Source: a virus
Direction: 5' to 3' (one strand)
IMG/VR virus record: IMGVR_UViG_3300021964_000456
Coordinates: 1 to 25,744 of that record
Length of the DNA: 25,744 bases
Translations under genes and position numbers: made by a program
Notes under the pieces: generated by a model
The model's input: the letters and a program-made list of their open reading frames with translations, nothing else
What the model was told of the DNA's origin: nothing
The model's database searches: none
Part shown: positions 1 through 8,665 of the stretch, one piece after another
Layout: each line of letters starts with the position of its first letter
How positions within the stretch are numbered: position 1 is the first letter of the stretch

Positions 1-1443
1 TAAATTAACCTGTGAACCATAATTCATTGGAGGAGGCGAGGGTGGTTGTACTGCCTGACCACTAGGAGATGTTTGTGGATATTGATTACTTGCAAAGTTC
101 ATACCTAATCCCATAATATTTGCTAAATCTTGAGTAGATTGACTACTCTTTTGACTTTGTAATTTTTCTTCCATATCCATAAGTTTAATAAACTCTTTCT
201 GTTGATCAGGAAGAGGTTCTACACCACTACCTGTTTGAGACATAGACATAGAAGGCTGAGGCTGCTGTGGCATAACAGATTGTTGTGGCTGTACCTGAAC
301 ATTAATTGGAATAGATTGTTGTGGTTGAGGTTGTGCTAACATACTAGCCATAGCTGAAGGTGCTTGAGGAGTAGCCATACCACCCTGTTGTAGTCCTACT
401 ATACCACCTTCTGCTGCAGTTCTTGTTCCTAGAAAATTATATTCATAAGGACTAAATGAGGGTGGTCTTACACCACCCTGCTGTAATCGTTTCATAATTT
501 CTTCTGCTGTTTCAGTAGGATATTGTCTTTTTCCTCCTACGAATTTATATTCAGGAAATTTTGCAGGTTGACGTTCTTCTGGCTCTGGTTCTTTATAAGG
601 TTCATCAAATCCACCTGTTAATGCTGCTATACCTAATGGAGCATATGTAAGAGGCTGTTTAGCTTTTTGTAGCGCTATATCTTTAAAAGTAGCATCTGAA
701 GGTATACCACCTAATTGAATAAATTGTTCTTTAGTAACAGGACCTGCAGGAATAGCTTCTTTACCCATTAATTTTCCTAAAGCACTTGGTTCATATGCTT
801 TTTCTAAAGAAAAAGTTGGTTTTAGTAATCCTTCACTAGATACAGAAGCTAAGTCTACAGCAGGACTAGCTGGTAAGCTTGCACTTATTGTTGGTGCATT
901 AGTAGCAGAATTTAAAAAATTAGCAGATAAAACATCAGGAGAAGAAGGAAAAGATTCAGCTAAGGCTGCTCCAAGAGCTTCGTCACTCGCATCTAATGCG
1001 GCTAAACCAGCACTTTCTGCAGCAGTTTCAGTTAGTCCCGGTGTTGCACCTCCTAAAATTGAACCAATACCAAAAGACAAAAGACCAGAAGTAACACCAC
1101 CTAGTAAAGCTTCTCCCGGCTTTTGACCAGCAAGTAATCCACCAGCCGCAGTTCCTAAACCTGACCCAATAGCTGTAGCACCTAAACCACTACCTAAAGC
1201 AGTACCTAAACCGGGAAGAATAATTGATCCAGCAATACCACCTATAACAGGTAATAATGATTTCATATTAAAAGCTTCTGGTAAACCAGTTTCAGGGTTA
1301 ATAGTAAGCTGTCCTAGTGAGGCTAGTCCCTGAATCTCAGGTTTAGACATATGTACAAGTTCTGTATCTCCATAACGTCCTTGCATAGCCATAAGGCTAG
1401 ATAAACCACTATACGGTGCGTCTCTATTTACCATTAGTGCCAT
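1..1443 (-). CDS. Gly/Ala- and Gln-rich virion protein, possible ejection protein (partial)
   Basis: The reading frame is open from the ATG at 1443 to the left edge with no stop, so the C-terminus is missing; 481 codons are visible. It starts MALMVNRDAPYSG. A hydrophobic Gly/Ala/Leu-rich stretch follows at about residues 62-135, with repeated GSGLG- and GGLL-like patterns that could insert in a membrane. The C-terminal third is rich in Gln, Pro and Ser, with repeated QQGG motifs. It lies downstream of the P22 gp10-like tail gene, two small genes away. I recall similar N-termini from marine phages, where these proteins are annotated only as structural. A role as an internal or ejected protein is inferred from position and the membrane-like segment. 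It could instead be another tail component. The reading frame is secure; the function is not. Confidence 0.72.
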   Translation of the reverse strand, partial: MALMVNRDAPYSGLSSLMAMQGRYGDTELVHMSKPEIQGLASLGQLTINPETGLPEAFNMKSLLPVIGGIAGSIILPGLGTALGSGLGATAIGSGLGTAAGGLLAGQKPGEALLGGVTSGLLSFGIGSILGGATPGLTETAAESAGLAALDASDEALGAALAESFPSSPDVLSANFLNSATNAPTISASLPASPAVDLASVSSEGLLKPTFSLEKAYEPSALGKLMGKEAIPAGPVTKEQFIQLGGIPSDATFKDIALQKAKQPLTYAPLGIAALTGGFDEPYKEPEPEERQPAKFPEYKFVGGKRQYPTETAEEIMKRLQQGGVRPPSFSPYEYNFLGTRTAAEGGIVGLQQGGMATPQAPSAMASMLAQPQPQQSIPINVQVQPQQSVMPQQPQPSMSMSQTGSGVEPLPDQQKEFIKLMDMEEKLQSQKSSQSTQDLANIMGLGMNFASNQYPQTSPSGQAVQPPSPPPMNYGSQVNL

Positions 1444-1444
1444 A

Positions 1445-1666
1445 TTATTTAGTCCCTTGTTTTAAATTCATGTAGTGTGACTGTGGTTTGGTCATATCTG
1501 CGTGTAAAGTATTTGTATTATTATACAATGAGTCTTTAGAATACGCCATACCATTTCCAGTTCTAGCCCCAAAATAATCTGTTTGAGGTGCTAATCCGTT
1601 ATTTACATTTTCTATGTAAGTGCTATTATAGATTAAATCTATCATATTCTTATAATTATTGTGCAT
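1445..1666 (-). CDS. Small conserved phage protein, 73 aa
   Basis: This 73-residue protein begins MHNNYKNMIDL. I chose the ATG at 1666 because it overlaps the stop of the preceding gene as TAATG, the same coupling used at many junctions here. A TTG six codons upstream would give a longer form but lies inside the neighbouring gene. The protein is polar and rich in Asn and Tyr, with no signal peptide, membrane segment or motif that I recognise. It sits between the tail gene group and the partial Gly/Ala-rich virion protein, so a tail or ejection accessory role is possible. No function can be assigned. Confidence 0.7.
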   Translation of the reverse strand: MHNNYKNMIDLIYNSTYIENVNNGLAPQTDYFGARTGNGMAYSKDSLYNNTNTLHADMTKPQSHYMNLKQGTK

Positions 1667-1944
1667 TAGTGAAAGTCTACCCAACCTGTACCTGAGACAT
1701 AACCCTTGTATTTCTGTACACTTGTAGCAAAGACTATAAAACCTTCTTCTGGTCTACCAATCTCATTAATGCTAACTACAGTACGTACTCGTGTAGCTGG
1801 TGATAAATCTACTTCTAGGTCACGTTGTTCTAACAGAAACTTCATTTCTGCTGCATAACGAATAAGATCATCGTAAAGCTGCCTACTATCAACCATATCT
1901 ATATTAGCATAGTATGGAAGTTCAGGATAAAGTTTTGCTACCAT
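1666..1944 (-). CDS. Small conserved tail-region protein, 92 aa
   Basis: This 92-residue protein starts MVAKLYPELPYY. It begins at an ATG overlapping the stop of the gp10-like tail gene (TAATG at 1944) and ends in a TAATG overlap with the next gene. It has a helical N-terminal half (residues 18-45, DSRQLYDDLIRYAAEMKFLL) and a beta-rich C-terminal half containing RTVVSINEIGRPEEGFIVFA. I see no known motif. The tight coupling to the tail gene suggests co-production and perhaps a structural accessory or assembly role, but this is inference. Confidence 0.75.
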   Translation of the reverse strand: MVAKLYPELPYYANIDMVDSRQLYDDLIRYAAEMKFLLEQRDLEVDLSPATRVRTVVSINEIGRPEEGFIVFATSVQKYKGYVSGTGWVDFH

Positions 1945-3800
1945 TATCTACCACCATCAGGTTGAATAGCTAGTCGTATACTACCCCAACGCCAGCTAGT
2001 ACCAGAGTCAGATGAAGATACACGTATAGCAGCCTGTCTACCTCTAGCTCTCATATCAATCTTTTCTGTACCATTATTAATAGTAAATGGACCTTTAGTA
2101 ATTGTAGAACCACTTGGATATTGTTTAGTATCAATACTAAATTGAATAGAACCTTGATTAATAGTATAGTCAGGAATAATACGATCCATAAACATTAAGT
2201 TATCACCATCTTCAATATCAAAGTCTGCTGACTCAATGTATGATGTTAATGCTTGACCATCGCCAGTATATACTGATACAGGTTCATTATCCCAATAATA
2301 ATTATCTGCTCCTACACTTACAGCACCATTAGTAATTGTATTATCAAATACAACCCTATCTTCAAAAGTATTAAAGAAACCTGTACCAAATACCCAATGA
2401 TTTTCTACTGTATTATATATAATATAACGATTAGGTTCTAAAGAATCATTAGCTGGATATAACCAAATTACTTCGTGAAACTCTGAATTAGTTCCTGCAT
2501 ATACTTTATCTGCCTGTGACATATTAAAGCTATCATAAATATGACGACGAACTGTACAGTTTAGTTTTTGTACTCTACCATTAAATGCAAAGAAGTCATT
2601 AATACCCATCCAATAAGTAACACCTTCTAGTGCTACTGCGGCATGTGGACCAATAAGACCAGCATTATTACCTAGTAGTGTATTATTAAAGATAAAGGGA
2701 GGACCAACAAAGTTTAGTGCATACATAGCACGATCAGTCCAAATATGAATAGCATTACGTGAACGAATACCCCCAACAATTTCTGTACCATCTACTAGCT
2801 GTATTTCACCTGATGTAGAAGAAATACTTGGTTGCCAGTTAGTATAATCTTCCTGATCTGACCAACGTACCAGAAGAGGATTAAAAATAGAAGTACCTGC
2901 TTCATTTGTTCCTAAAGCAATAACGTGTCTATCATTTGGTGACACAACAATGCTGTTAATTTTAGAAGGACTAGTAGCTACAATAGTTGCTCTTTGTGGT
3001 GTACTACTAGCATCTGCATCCCAATAGAATAACTCTGATCCTCGACGTACAGCTAGAAGGTCTTCGCCCCAGTTATCCATTGACCACTGATTAGCAGCAA
3101 AGATAATATTTGAAGAAGAAGCTGCCGTATTCCAAGCACGTTCACCTGTTGTTGAAGCACCTGCATTATATACACCAGCACTATAACCCAAACCCTGAAT
3201 ACTCTCAGTTTGTTCTGTAGGAATAAGAAAACTTGCAGTAGCTATACCTACATCTGTAAAGTTTGAATCTGCTGTATAATTGAGAGTAAATGCAAAATTA
3301 TTTAAACCTGACTTACTTGTTATTTTATAAGTAGGTCCACCAAAAGCTGTAACTGCAAAGTCTGTTCCTTCAGAAAAACCGGGAATAGATGTGCTAGAAA
3401 ACGTAACCCAGTCACCAACACTTACTCCATGATTAGTTAAACTTACAGATACAATAGGAGAACCAGACTGAACATTCATAACACTTGTTAATGTTGTAAC
3501 AGTTCTTATAGGTGTTACATCATAATTAACACCACTAAAGAAAATATTAAGACGTTGTTCTGTTCCTGTAGCTAATAACTTTTCAGTTGAATTATTAATC
3601 CAAGAATGTAAAACTCTAGATGTTCCAATAATAGCTGTAGTAGAATGCTTTCGATAACCTCTTAAATTCTCAGGTTTTCCTTCACGAAAGCGTACACGAT
3701 CACCATCATACCACTTACCCTCCTCAGAATACTGAGTAGACTCACGGTGAAAGCCGGGCAGAAAGTTTAGTTTCTGTAAACGTGAAGAAGAACTAGGCAT
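1944..3800 (-). CDS. P22 gp10-like tail hub / nozzle protein
   Basis: This 618-residue protein begins with LNFLPGFHRESTQYSEEG at residues 11-28, followed by WYDGDRVRFREGKPENLRGY. That N-terminus is characteristic of the family related to P22 gp10 (tail accessory or packaged-DNA stabilisation protein), which plugs and extends the tail tube of short-tailed phages. The rest is beta-rich and repetitive, with many Trp and Tyr residues, consistent with a propeller- or nozzle-like fold. Around residues 375-415 it has the segment GLIGPHAAVALEGVTYWMG, which I associate with this family. It lies upstream of two small coupled genes and downstream of the collar-domain fibre. This gene is a main reason for inferring a podovirus-like tail. 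The exact position of the protein in the tail is inferred. Confidence 0.82.
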   Translation of the reverse strand: MPSSSSRLQKLNFLPGFHRESTQYSEEGKWYDGDRVRFREGKPENLRGYRKHSTTAIIGTSRVLHSWINNSTEKLLATGTEQRLNIFFSGVNYDVTPIRTVTTLTSVMNVQSGSPIVSVSLTNHGVSVGDWVTFSSTSIPGFSEGTDFAVTAFGGPTYKITSKSGLNNFAFTLNYTADSNFTDVGIATASFLIPTEQTESIQGLGYSAGVYNAGASTTGERAWNTAASSSNIIFAANQWSMDNWGEDLLAVRRGSELFYWDADASSTPQRATIVATSPSKINSIVVSPNDRHVIALGTNEAGTSIFNPLLVRWSDQEDYTNWQPSISSTSGEIQLVDGTEIVGGIRSRNAIHIWTDRAMYALNFVGPPFIFNNTLLGNNAGLIGPHAAVALEGVTYWMGINDFFAFNGRVQKLNCTVRRHIYDSFNMSQADKVYAGTNSEFHEVIWLYPANDSLEPNRYIIYNTVENHWVFGTGFFNTFEDRVVFDNTITNGAVSVGADNYYWDNEPVSVYTGDGQALTSYIESADFDIEDGDNLMFMDRIIPDYTINQGSIQFSIDTKQYPSGSTITKGPFTINNGTEKIDMRARGRQAAIRVSSSDSGTSWRWGSIRLAIQPDGGR

Positions 3801-3802
3801 TA

Positions 3803-4840
3803 TTAGGTCTTAATAATATAGTTAAGAATAATTGTAGGCTGTACGTTATTATGTGCAGAATTTCCACCAGTACTTCCAGTAGTACCACCGCTAGTATCTT
3901 GAACCTGATAAGGAGAAGGATCAGCGGGATTTCCTGCGCGTTGATTCCATAATTCATACGTACTATGAGTATGTGCTGCTAGTTCAGAAACTGTTAGTGT
4001 ATGTGTTTCTGCACCACCAGTACCACCAAGAACATCACCATCTACACCACCTGATTGACCTGTTAGACGGTTAGCACTTGCTCCGCCCATATCATCCTGA
4101 CCAGCAACAAGACGACCACGAAGATCAGGTAGATTAAAGGTTGTTGATCCATCACCTACACCATAGGTAGTTCCAACAGCAGAGAATAGATCACTGTATG
4201 TAGTACGACTAATTGCTTGACCATAACAAAATAGATATCCAGAAGGCTCTGAAGTTCCAGCATAAGGAATAACAATACCAGCAGGAACAGTCGCTATACC
4301 TGTTAAATTACCACCACCTCCATAAAATTCTGTAGCTGATACATTACCACTAACGGTAATAGACGAAGCAGAAACAGTAGAAGTAGTTATACTTGTAGCT
4401 GTAAAAGTATTTGCTGTAAATGTAGCTACTGATGTAGGAGGGTCAACTGAATAAATATTTGTTCCATCACAAGAAATAAGAGAATTATTTTGCTGAGTTA
4501 GTGTAATTGCACTACCAGAAACTGTTTTAACTTGAACAGCAAATGATCCTGTAGTATTCTCACGAATAAAATAAGTTTTTTCTTCTGACGGAATAGTAAT
4601 AGTTACATTAGCAGTTAGAGTACCTGCAAACTCTAGAGAAGCATTTCGTGACTGATCAACAGCACCATTGTTATCACTAAGAGTAATACCTGTGCTGCTT
4701 ACAGAGACAATCTCATAACCAGCAATAGCATCATCTATTAGGTCAATTACGTTAGTATTTAGAATACTACCCCAACTGTTTGGATTTTCTCCATCACCTT
4801 GTTTCTCTAAACCTAGACGATTTGTATACGTACTAGCCAT
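3803..4840 (-). CDS. Tail fibre with C-terminal tail collar domain
   Basis: This 345-residue protein has an N-terminal segment, residues 8-25, with LGLEKQGDGENPNSWG, a motif I know from the attachment region of other phage tail proteins. Ser/Thr-rich linkers follow to about residue 180. The C-terminal part (about 185-345) is a phage tail collar domain: VPAGIVIPYAG, then TTFNLPDLRGR at 233-243, then HTLTVSELAAHTH at 280-292, and the terminal HNNVQPTIILNYIIKT. These are classic collar features, including the His pairs that bind metal in related fibre tips. The likely role is receptor contact at the fibre tip. The start overlaps the preceding stop (TAATG), with AAGGAG upstream. Family identity is strong; the receptor is unknown. 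Confidence 0.9.
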   Translation of the reverse strand: MASTYTNRLGLEKQGDGENPNSWGSILNTNVIDLIDDAIAGYEIVSVSSTGITLSDNNGAVDQSRNASLEFAGTLTANVTITIPSEEKTYFIRENTTGSFAVQVKTVSGSAITLTQQNNSLISCDGTNIYSVDPPTSVATFTANTFTATSITTSTVSASSITVSGNVSATEFYGGGGNLTGIATVPAGIVIPYAGTSEPSGYLFCYGQAISRTTYSDLFSAVGTTYGVGDGSTTFNLPDLRGRLVAGQDDMGGASANRLTGQSGGVDGDVLGGTGGAETHTLTVSELAAHTHSTYELWNQRAGNPADPSPYQVQDTSGGTTGSTGGNSAHNNVQPTIILNYIIKT

Positions 4841-5043
4841 TAGACTTCTTCTCCTTTATCTTTTTTCTCACACTTAGAATATAAAAGATTTGTATATGGA
4901 TTTTCATTAGTTGCTATTTTAACATATTCTTCATAACTTTGACAAAGCTCTAATGTTAAAAAATTTTTTGTTATAGATTTTTGAACTAGAGGTTCTTGAT
5001 TAGCTATAAAAATAAAACTTATTATAGAAAAGTATTCAAACAT
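4840..5043 (-). CDS. Small Cys-containing protein with hydrophobic N-terminus
   Basis: This 67-residue protein has a hydrophobic N-terminus (about residues 2-14, FEYFSIISFIFIA) that could be a short signal or membrane segment. A polar, charged region follows with two Cys, in LCQSYEEY and YSKCEKKD, which could form a disulfide outside the cytoplasm. A strong ribosome binding site (GGAGGA) precedes the ATG, and both ends overlap neighbours as TAATG, so the gene looks real. It lies between the putative fibre chaperone and the collar fibre. It might be a small lysis or envelope accessory protein, but nothing in the sequence decides this. Confidence 0.7.
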   Translation of the reverse strand: MFEYFSIISFIFIANQEPLVQKSITKNFLTLELCQSYEEYVKIATNENPYTNLLYSKCEKKDKGEEV

Positions 5044-5615
5044 TATTCCTCCAATTCAGGCCAATCAAAAAGAATACCTGACTTACTTGTAGTGCCATCA
5101 TCATTTAGTGTATAAGTAACAAATAAATTAGCAACATCATCTATATCTACAGCCTGAGTAATGCTGTCTTCCATTGCTGCAGCAGCCAAACGTATTTCAT
5201 TTCTCCAAACTTGAATATTAGAAGGAATATTAATATTTGTGTCAGTCTTACGAATAATAGCCCAGTCAGTTTGAGACAGTAGACTACCCTGCTGTTCTTT
5301 TACCTGTAAAATAAGCTGTGATTTAAGACCAAGAGTTACAACCTGTTTACCCTTTTCGTCTAGTAGAGGATCACCATTTTCATCTACTTCATCTGTATCA
5401 TCTAGTTTCTTAGCTTTAGATGTAATTGTACCATCAGGATTTTGTGACCAAGTATATAAACGACTATCAGGTGGTGTTTGTGGAATAATCTCTACCAACC
5501 CAATAGCTTCTTTTTCCTCTCTTGACCATATATGCCAATTAGAAGGATGCTGAATACCATTATTATCGGTCCATGCCTTACCTTCTTTAATTGTTTTTTC
5601 ATTATATTGCCACAT
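5043..5615 (-). CDS. Putative tail fibre assembly / chaperone-like protein
   Basis: This 190-residue protein starts MWQYNEKTIKEGKAW and has an N-terminal region with GIQHPSNWHIWS and EKEAIGLVEI. A C-terminal segment reads LLSQTDWAIIRKTDTN followed by VWRNEIRLAAAAMED. The motifs 'SQTDW' and 'WR.EIR' are typical of the phage tail fibre assembly family, which sits next to fibre genes and helps fold or attach them. Here it lies between a LamG/SPRY-like adhesin and a collar fibre, which fits. AGGAGA lies seven bases upstream of the ATG. Which fibre it serves cannot be told from the sequence. Confidence 0.68.
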   Translation of the reverse strand: MWQYNEKTIKEGKAWTDNNGIQHPSNWHIWSREEKEAIGLVEIIPQTPPDSRLYTWSQNPDGTITSKAKKLDDTDEVDENGDPLLDEKGKQVVTLGLKSQLILQVKEQQGSLLSQTDWAIIRKTDTNINIPSNIQVWRNEIRLAAAAMEDSITQAVDIDDVANLFVTYTLNDDGTTSKSGILFDWPELEE

Positions 5616-5627
5616 GTTTATTTTCTC

Positions 5628-8060
5628 CTATCGGGCGTTGGCGGTTTTAAAGGGGGATTCGGCAAATGCTGCCACGATCATAGTGTCACCGCTGTCATTG
5701 ATGTCGTAACCACTACCAACTCTAATTTTAAACCCGTTGCTCAAAATATCTAATTCCGCAGACGTGGCTTCTGCATTAGCAAGATTAGGATAGATTAGTT
5801 TATCCGTAACATTGTATGGATTTCGAGTAGTATCAAAAAGTCGCCAACTACCTGTTGAGCCACTAGATACTTTTACAAGAACGTAAGCTGGCCTAAATCC
5901 CGTGTAAATAAAAGGACCATTTGAGGAACTATTCCCAGCGAACGACGTGAACTTGCTGAAGCCGTCTACTTCTGTGAAAGCATATTGGACATATGTTCTA
6001 CCTGATGTATTAAAATTAGCGAGGGGATTGGCAGAACTAGAACCCTCCGTAAGCGTAAGCGTTGACGATGAAATAGCAGTAAAATAACCGCTGCTGGGTG
6101 TAGCAATTTGGGCATTAGCAGAATTTAGTTGGATATAAGAAGTTACGGCATTTAAATCTTTATGCCACACCCACGGATTGCCATTTCCACTTCTATCGAA
6201 AATTATAAGCATAGATGGGGCAATACCTAAACCATGGCCCACTGTGGCATTGTTTGTACTATTACCGGTATAGCTTATAACACTAAACCCTGAAGTGGTA
6301 TTAACCGCAACCGTTGACGTAATACTACCATCCGTATTACTACTACCACTAGTATTATCAGCTAACCACTGCCATGCTACATAATTTTCAGTATTAGTAT
6401 TTACTTCAACATTCGACCCAACGGTAAAGCCGTCAGTATCAAATGTTGATAACCCTTCAGTGTCAGTTACCTCTGCGGCTGCTGCATTACTGTGTAGGTC
6501 TTTTGTCGCTCCTCGTACAGAATCATACAGCATATGGTTGTCAGCAGCAGAACGGTTCTTAATCCACACAAAGTCAGGCTGGAACGTACTGTTCTCAGAT
6601 TGATTTACTTCAAGACCACCAGAGCCAATAGCTGTGCCGTTACCAGTGTATAGCGTCGTCTGAAAATAGGCTGACGGGTCTACGATGTTATCTGGTAAGG
6701 CACTGGAATTAAGGGGCAAGAAATCCGTAGGTGGAGTGTAGGCAAACGCACTCTGACCAAAATTAAATTCTTGGAAATTACCTGAACTGGTGCCGTACCC
6801 GGAAGTTGCAGGAAAGAGTGGAGATTGTATGATGCTGCCAGCAACTTCGCCGGTTCCTCCTGCGGGATCACCGGAGTTAAACCATGTGCCGTTCAAACCA
6901 ATCCAGAGTTTTCCAGCGTCTTCGTCGAAAGCGTACATATTTACGTCGCCGCTGCCAGCCCCTGTATATGTCGTACCCGCTACGCCATTACGATCTACCC
7001 GCCCAAGTGTCGCTACTAAGCCGATACAGTCTGCGCCAAAAGCTCCACCGGGGTAGTCGTTTTGAATTAGAAATGCTCTTGGGAAAAGTCCTGTCCGAAG
7101 TGTGCCAGTGCCGTCATAAGTGTTTGTCACTTCCCAGTAACATTTGCCTAGCACTCGCTGAGTTGCTGCACATCCTATAAAAAAGGAAGTGCCATCGGAA
7201 GTGTTTCGCCACTTGAGATTACCTTCACTCATCGCCGAGCTTCTCGTAAGTGGGCTAGAAAGAGGTGACAAATTACACCAGTTGTTAGATGGCGAGTCAG
7301 ACATCTGATCTGCACTGGTCAAGCCGCTGCTGGTGAAGTTGTTGCCGTTGCCGCTGTAGTCAGTGCCTAGAGCAGCAGAGTTTTCGCCTGTGATGTAAAA
7401 TCCGTTGGTGCCGTAGCTGCCAGAGTATTCTTTCGCAATCCACTGTCCGGTGGTGGCATTAACTTCGCCAAAGCTAGAAGGGTCGAGGGACTGCCCATCG
7501 ACCATAATAATTTCCGAAAGATAGCCGTCAATGCCACGGTTAGTAGCAATCGTATTAGCCCCGATCCTTTGCAGATAAGTAGTATTGAAATTGCTACCAT
7601 AATTCTGCGAAGGAAGAGTTGGACTGTTTAAGGCTTGCACTACACCGTTGACATAAATCCGAACACGATCTGTGGCTGTTGCCTGTGTGTCATCGTAACG
7701 AAGAACTAGGTGATACCACGCTGATGGGTCACGATACACAGCGGTTGTTTGTATACTAGCACTGAACCCATTAAACGTAAAAAATTGAATTTTATCGTTG
7801 TAAAAACCGATATTATCATATCGTGCCGGTGAACCACCGCCGTCTCCAGCGCCAATGATTCCTTCCTGTGTATTTACGCTTCCGATATCGCTACCGCGCT
7901 TTATCCAACACGAAAATGTCCAAGTGTTATCATTCCCAGCACTACTAGGTGTGCGCTGCATATATGGAGTATTATCGTCATTAAACCGGATCGACTGATC
8001 AATGGTGTAGCCACCACCAGCACCTGATGCTCCTGCAATTATGTCGTTTTGAAATACCAT
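5628..8060 (-). CDS. LamG/SPRY-like tail adhesin, 810 aa
   Basis: This 810-residue protein appears modular. Residues about 20-210 look like a concanavalin-like LamG domain: NTWTFSCWIKRG, AWYHLVLRYDDTQ, RVRIYVNGV and GYLSEIIMVDGQSLDPSSFG. Residues about 300-450 look like a SPRY domain: GKCYWEVTNTYDG, GLFPRAF, AGKLWIGLNGTWF and FNFGQSAFAYTPP. The rest (about 460-810) contains repeats common in marine phage tail proteins, such as FQPDFVWIKNRSAADNHMLYD and VAWQWLADN. These folds bind glycans or proteins, so host-surface recognition is the natural inference. The gene is visibly richer in G+C than its neighbours: I count 34 of 60 bases at 6841-6900. This suggests separate origin by transfer. The ribosome binding site is weak. 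Confidence 0.78.
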   Translation of the reverse strand: MVFQNDIIAGASGAGGGYTIDQSIRFNDDNTPYMQRTPSSAGNDNTWTFSCWIKRGSDIGSVNTQEGIIGAGDGGGSPARYDNIGFYNDKIQFFTFNGFSASIQTTAVYRDPSAWYHLVLRYDDTQATATDRVRIYVNGVVQALNSPTLPSQNYGSNFNTTYLQRIGANTIATNRGIDGYLSEIIMVDGQSLDPSSFGEVNATTGQWIAKEYSGSYGTNGFYITGENSAALGTDYSGNGNNFTSSGLTSADQMSDSPSNNWCNLSPLSSPLTRSSAMSEGNLKWRNTSDGTSFFIGCAATQRVLGKCYWEVTNTYDGTGTLRTGLFPRAFLIQNDYPGGAFGADCIGLVATLGRVDRNGVAGTTYTGAGSGDVNMYAFDEDAGKLWIGLNGTWFNSGDPAGGTGEVAGSIIQSPLFPATSGYGTSSGNFQEFNFGQSAFAYTPPTDFLPLNSSALPDNIVDPSAYFQTTLYTGNGTAIGSGGLEVNQSENSTFQPDFVWIKNRSAADNHMLYDSVRGATKDLHSNAAAAEVTDTEGLSTFDTDGFTVGSNVEVNTNTENYVAWQWLADNTSGSSNTDGSITSTVAVNTTSGFSVISYTGNSTNNATVGHGLGIAPSMLIIFDRSGNGNPWVWHKDLNAVTSYIQLNSANAQIATPSSGYFTAISSSTLTLTEGSSSANPLANFNTSGRTYVQYAFTEVDGFSKFTSFAGNSSSNGPFIYTGFRPAYVLVKVSSGSTGSWRLFDTTRNPYNVTDKLIYPNLANAEATSAELDILSNGFKIRVGSGYDINDSGDTMIVAAFAESPFKTANAR

Positions 8061-8066
8061 TTAAAT

Positions 8067-8285
8067 TTAATTTTCTTCTTTATTTTCTACAATTAAAGAA
8101 TCTGTCAACATTTTAACAAAAGCACTTTTACCAACTTCTAACTGATCAACATTAAATTTAGCAGAAGAAAGTTTTCTATCTAAGTCAGCAATATGATTTA
8201 CAAACATCTGCTGTTCTTGTGTCATGTCTTCGTAGTTGTATTCAACATCATCAATAACAATGGGTGTCTTTTCATTTTTCCCCAT
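8067..8285 (-). CDS. Small acidic protein, 72 aa
   Basis: This 72-residue protein begins MGKNEKTPIVIDDVEYNYED. I place the start at the ATG at 8285 because AAGGAG lies six bases upstream. A longer form from 8357 would overlap the previous gene by 44 bases without such a site. The protein is acidic and mostly helical (MTQEQQMFVNHIADLDRKL), with the layout of small cyanophage and marine phage proteins of unknown function: a short beta N-terminus, then a helical hairpin. It lies between the long tail fibre and the LamG/SPRY adhesin and could assist either. I do not recognise a defined function. Confidence 0.75.
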   Translation of the reverse strand: MGKNEKTPIVIDDVEYNYEDMTQEQQMFVNHIADLDRKLSSAKFNVDQLEVGKSAFVKMLTDSLIVENKEEN

Positions 8286-8313
8286 AATTATCTCCTTTTC
8301 TTTATGTGTTAAG

Positions 8314-8637
8314 TTAAGCTGCCCACGGCGTACCGCTACCCTCAGTAGGGTTTTCAATTACATTAAGTTGTGAAGTTACATTAGCTTCAATAGAAGCTAC
8401 TTCTTCTGGACCTAGTGCATCCTTTGTCCACTTCAATGCTTCTTCTTCAGTAATGTCAGCATATGGAATAAAGTTTGAAAGATCATCAGTAGGAATTCCG
8501 ACCGATCCATAAACTCTAGCCTGATTGCCTTGATCATCAGAATCAATACACTGCCAGTGTGAATTATTTACTACATCAGTTTGACCATCTAGTGAAAGAG
8601 CATAATCAAGCTGAACGATAGACCAAGTAATAGCCAT
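8314..8637 (-). CDS. Conserved fibre-adjacent phage protein, 107 aa
   Basis: This 107-residue protein starts MAITWSIVQLDYALSLDGQTDVV and continues with HWQCIDSDDQGNQARVYGSV. It ends in a helical part (EEEALKWTKDALGPEEVASIE). Small proteins with this 'ITW.I..LD' start and a Trp in the middle are common next to tail fibre genes in marine phages, as far as I recall; their function is not established. AGAGGAAA upstream of the ATG supports the start. It may be a fibre-associated structural or assembly protein, but that rests only on position. Confidence 0.75.
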   Translation of the reverse strand: MAITWSIVQLDYALSLDGQTDVVNNSHWQCIDSDDQGNQARVYGSVGIPTDDLSNFIPYADITEEEALKWTKDALGPEEVASIEANVTSQLNVIENPTEGSGTPWAA

Positions 8638-8665
8638 TTTAATTTTCCTCTTCTATTTCTATTTA

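Noticed and set aside
1667-1684. Longer form of the 73-aa protein from a TTG at 1684
   Set aside because: The ATG at 1666 has the TAATG coupling used throughout the window; the TTG lies inside the neighbouring gene with no good binding site.
6790-7180. Three overlapping plus-strand frames opposite the LamG/SPRY-like gene
   Set aside because: They result from the higher G+C of the real minus-strand gene; the translations show no domain and have no binding sites.
8286-8357. N-terminal extension of the 72-aa acidic protein to 8357
   Set aside because: It would overlap the upstream gene and encodes an unlikely basic leader; AAGGAG sits just before the ATG at 8285.
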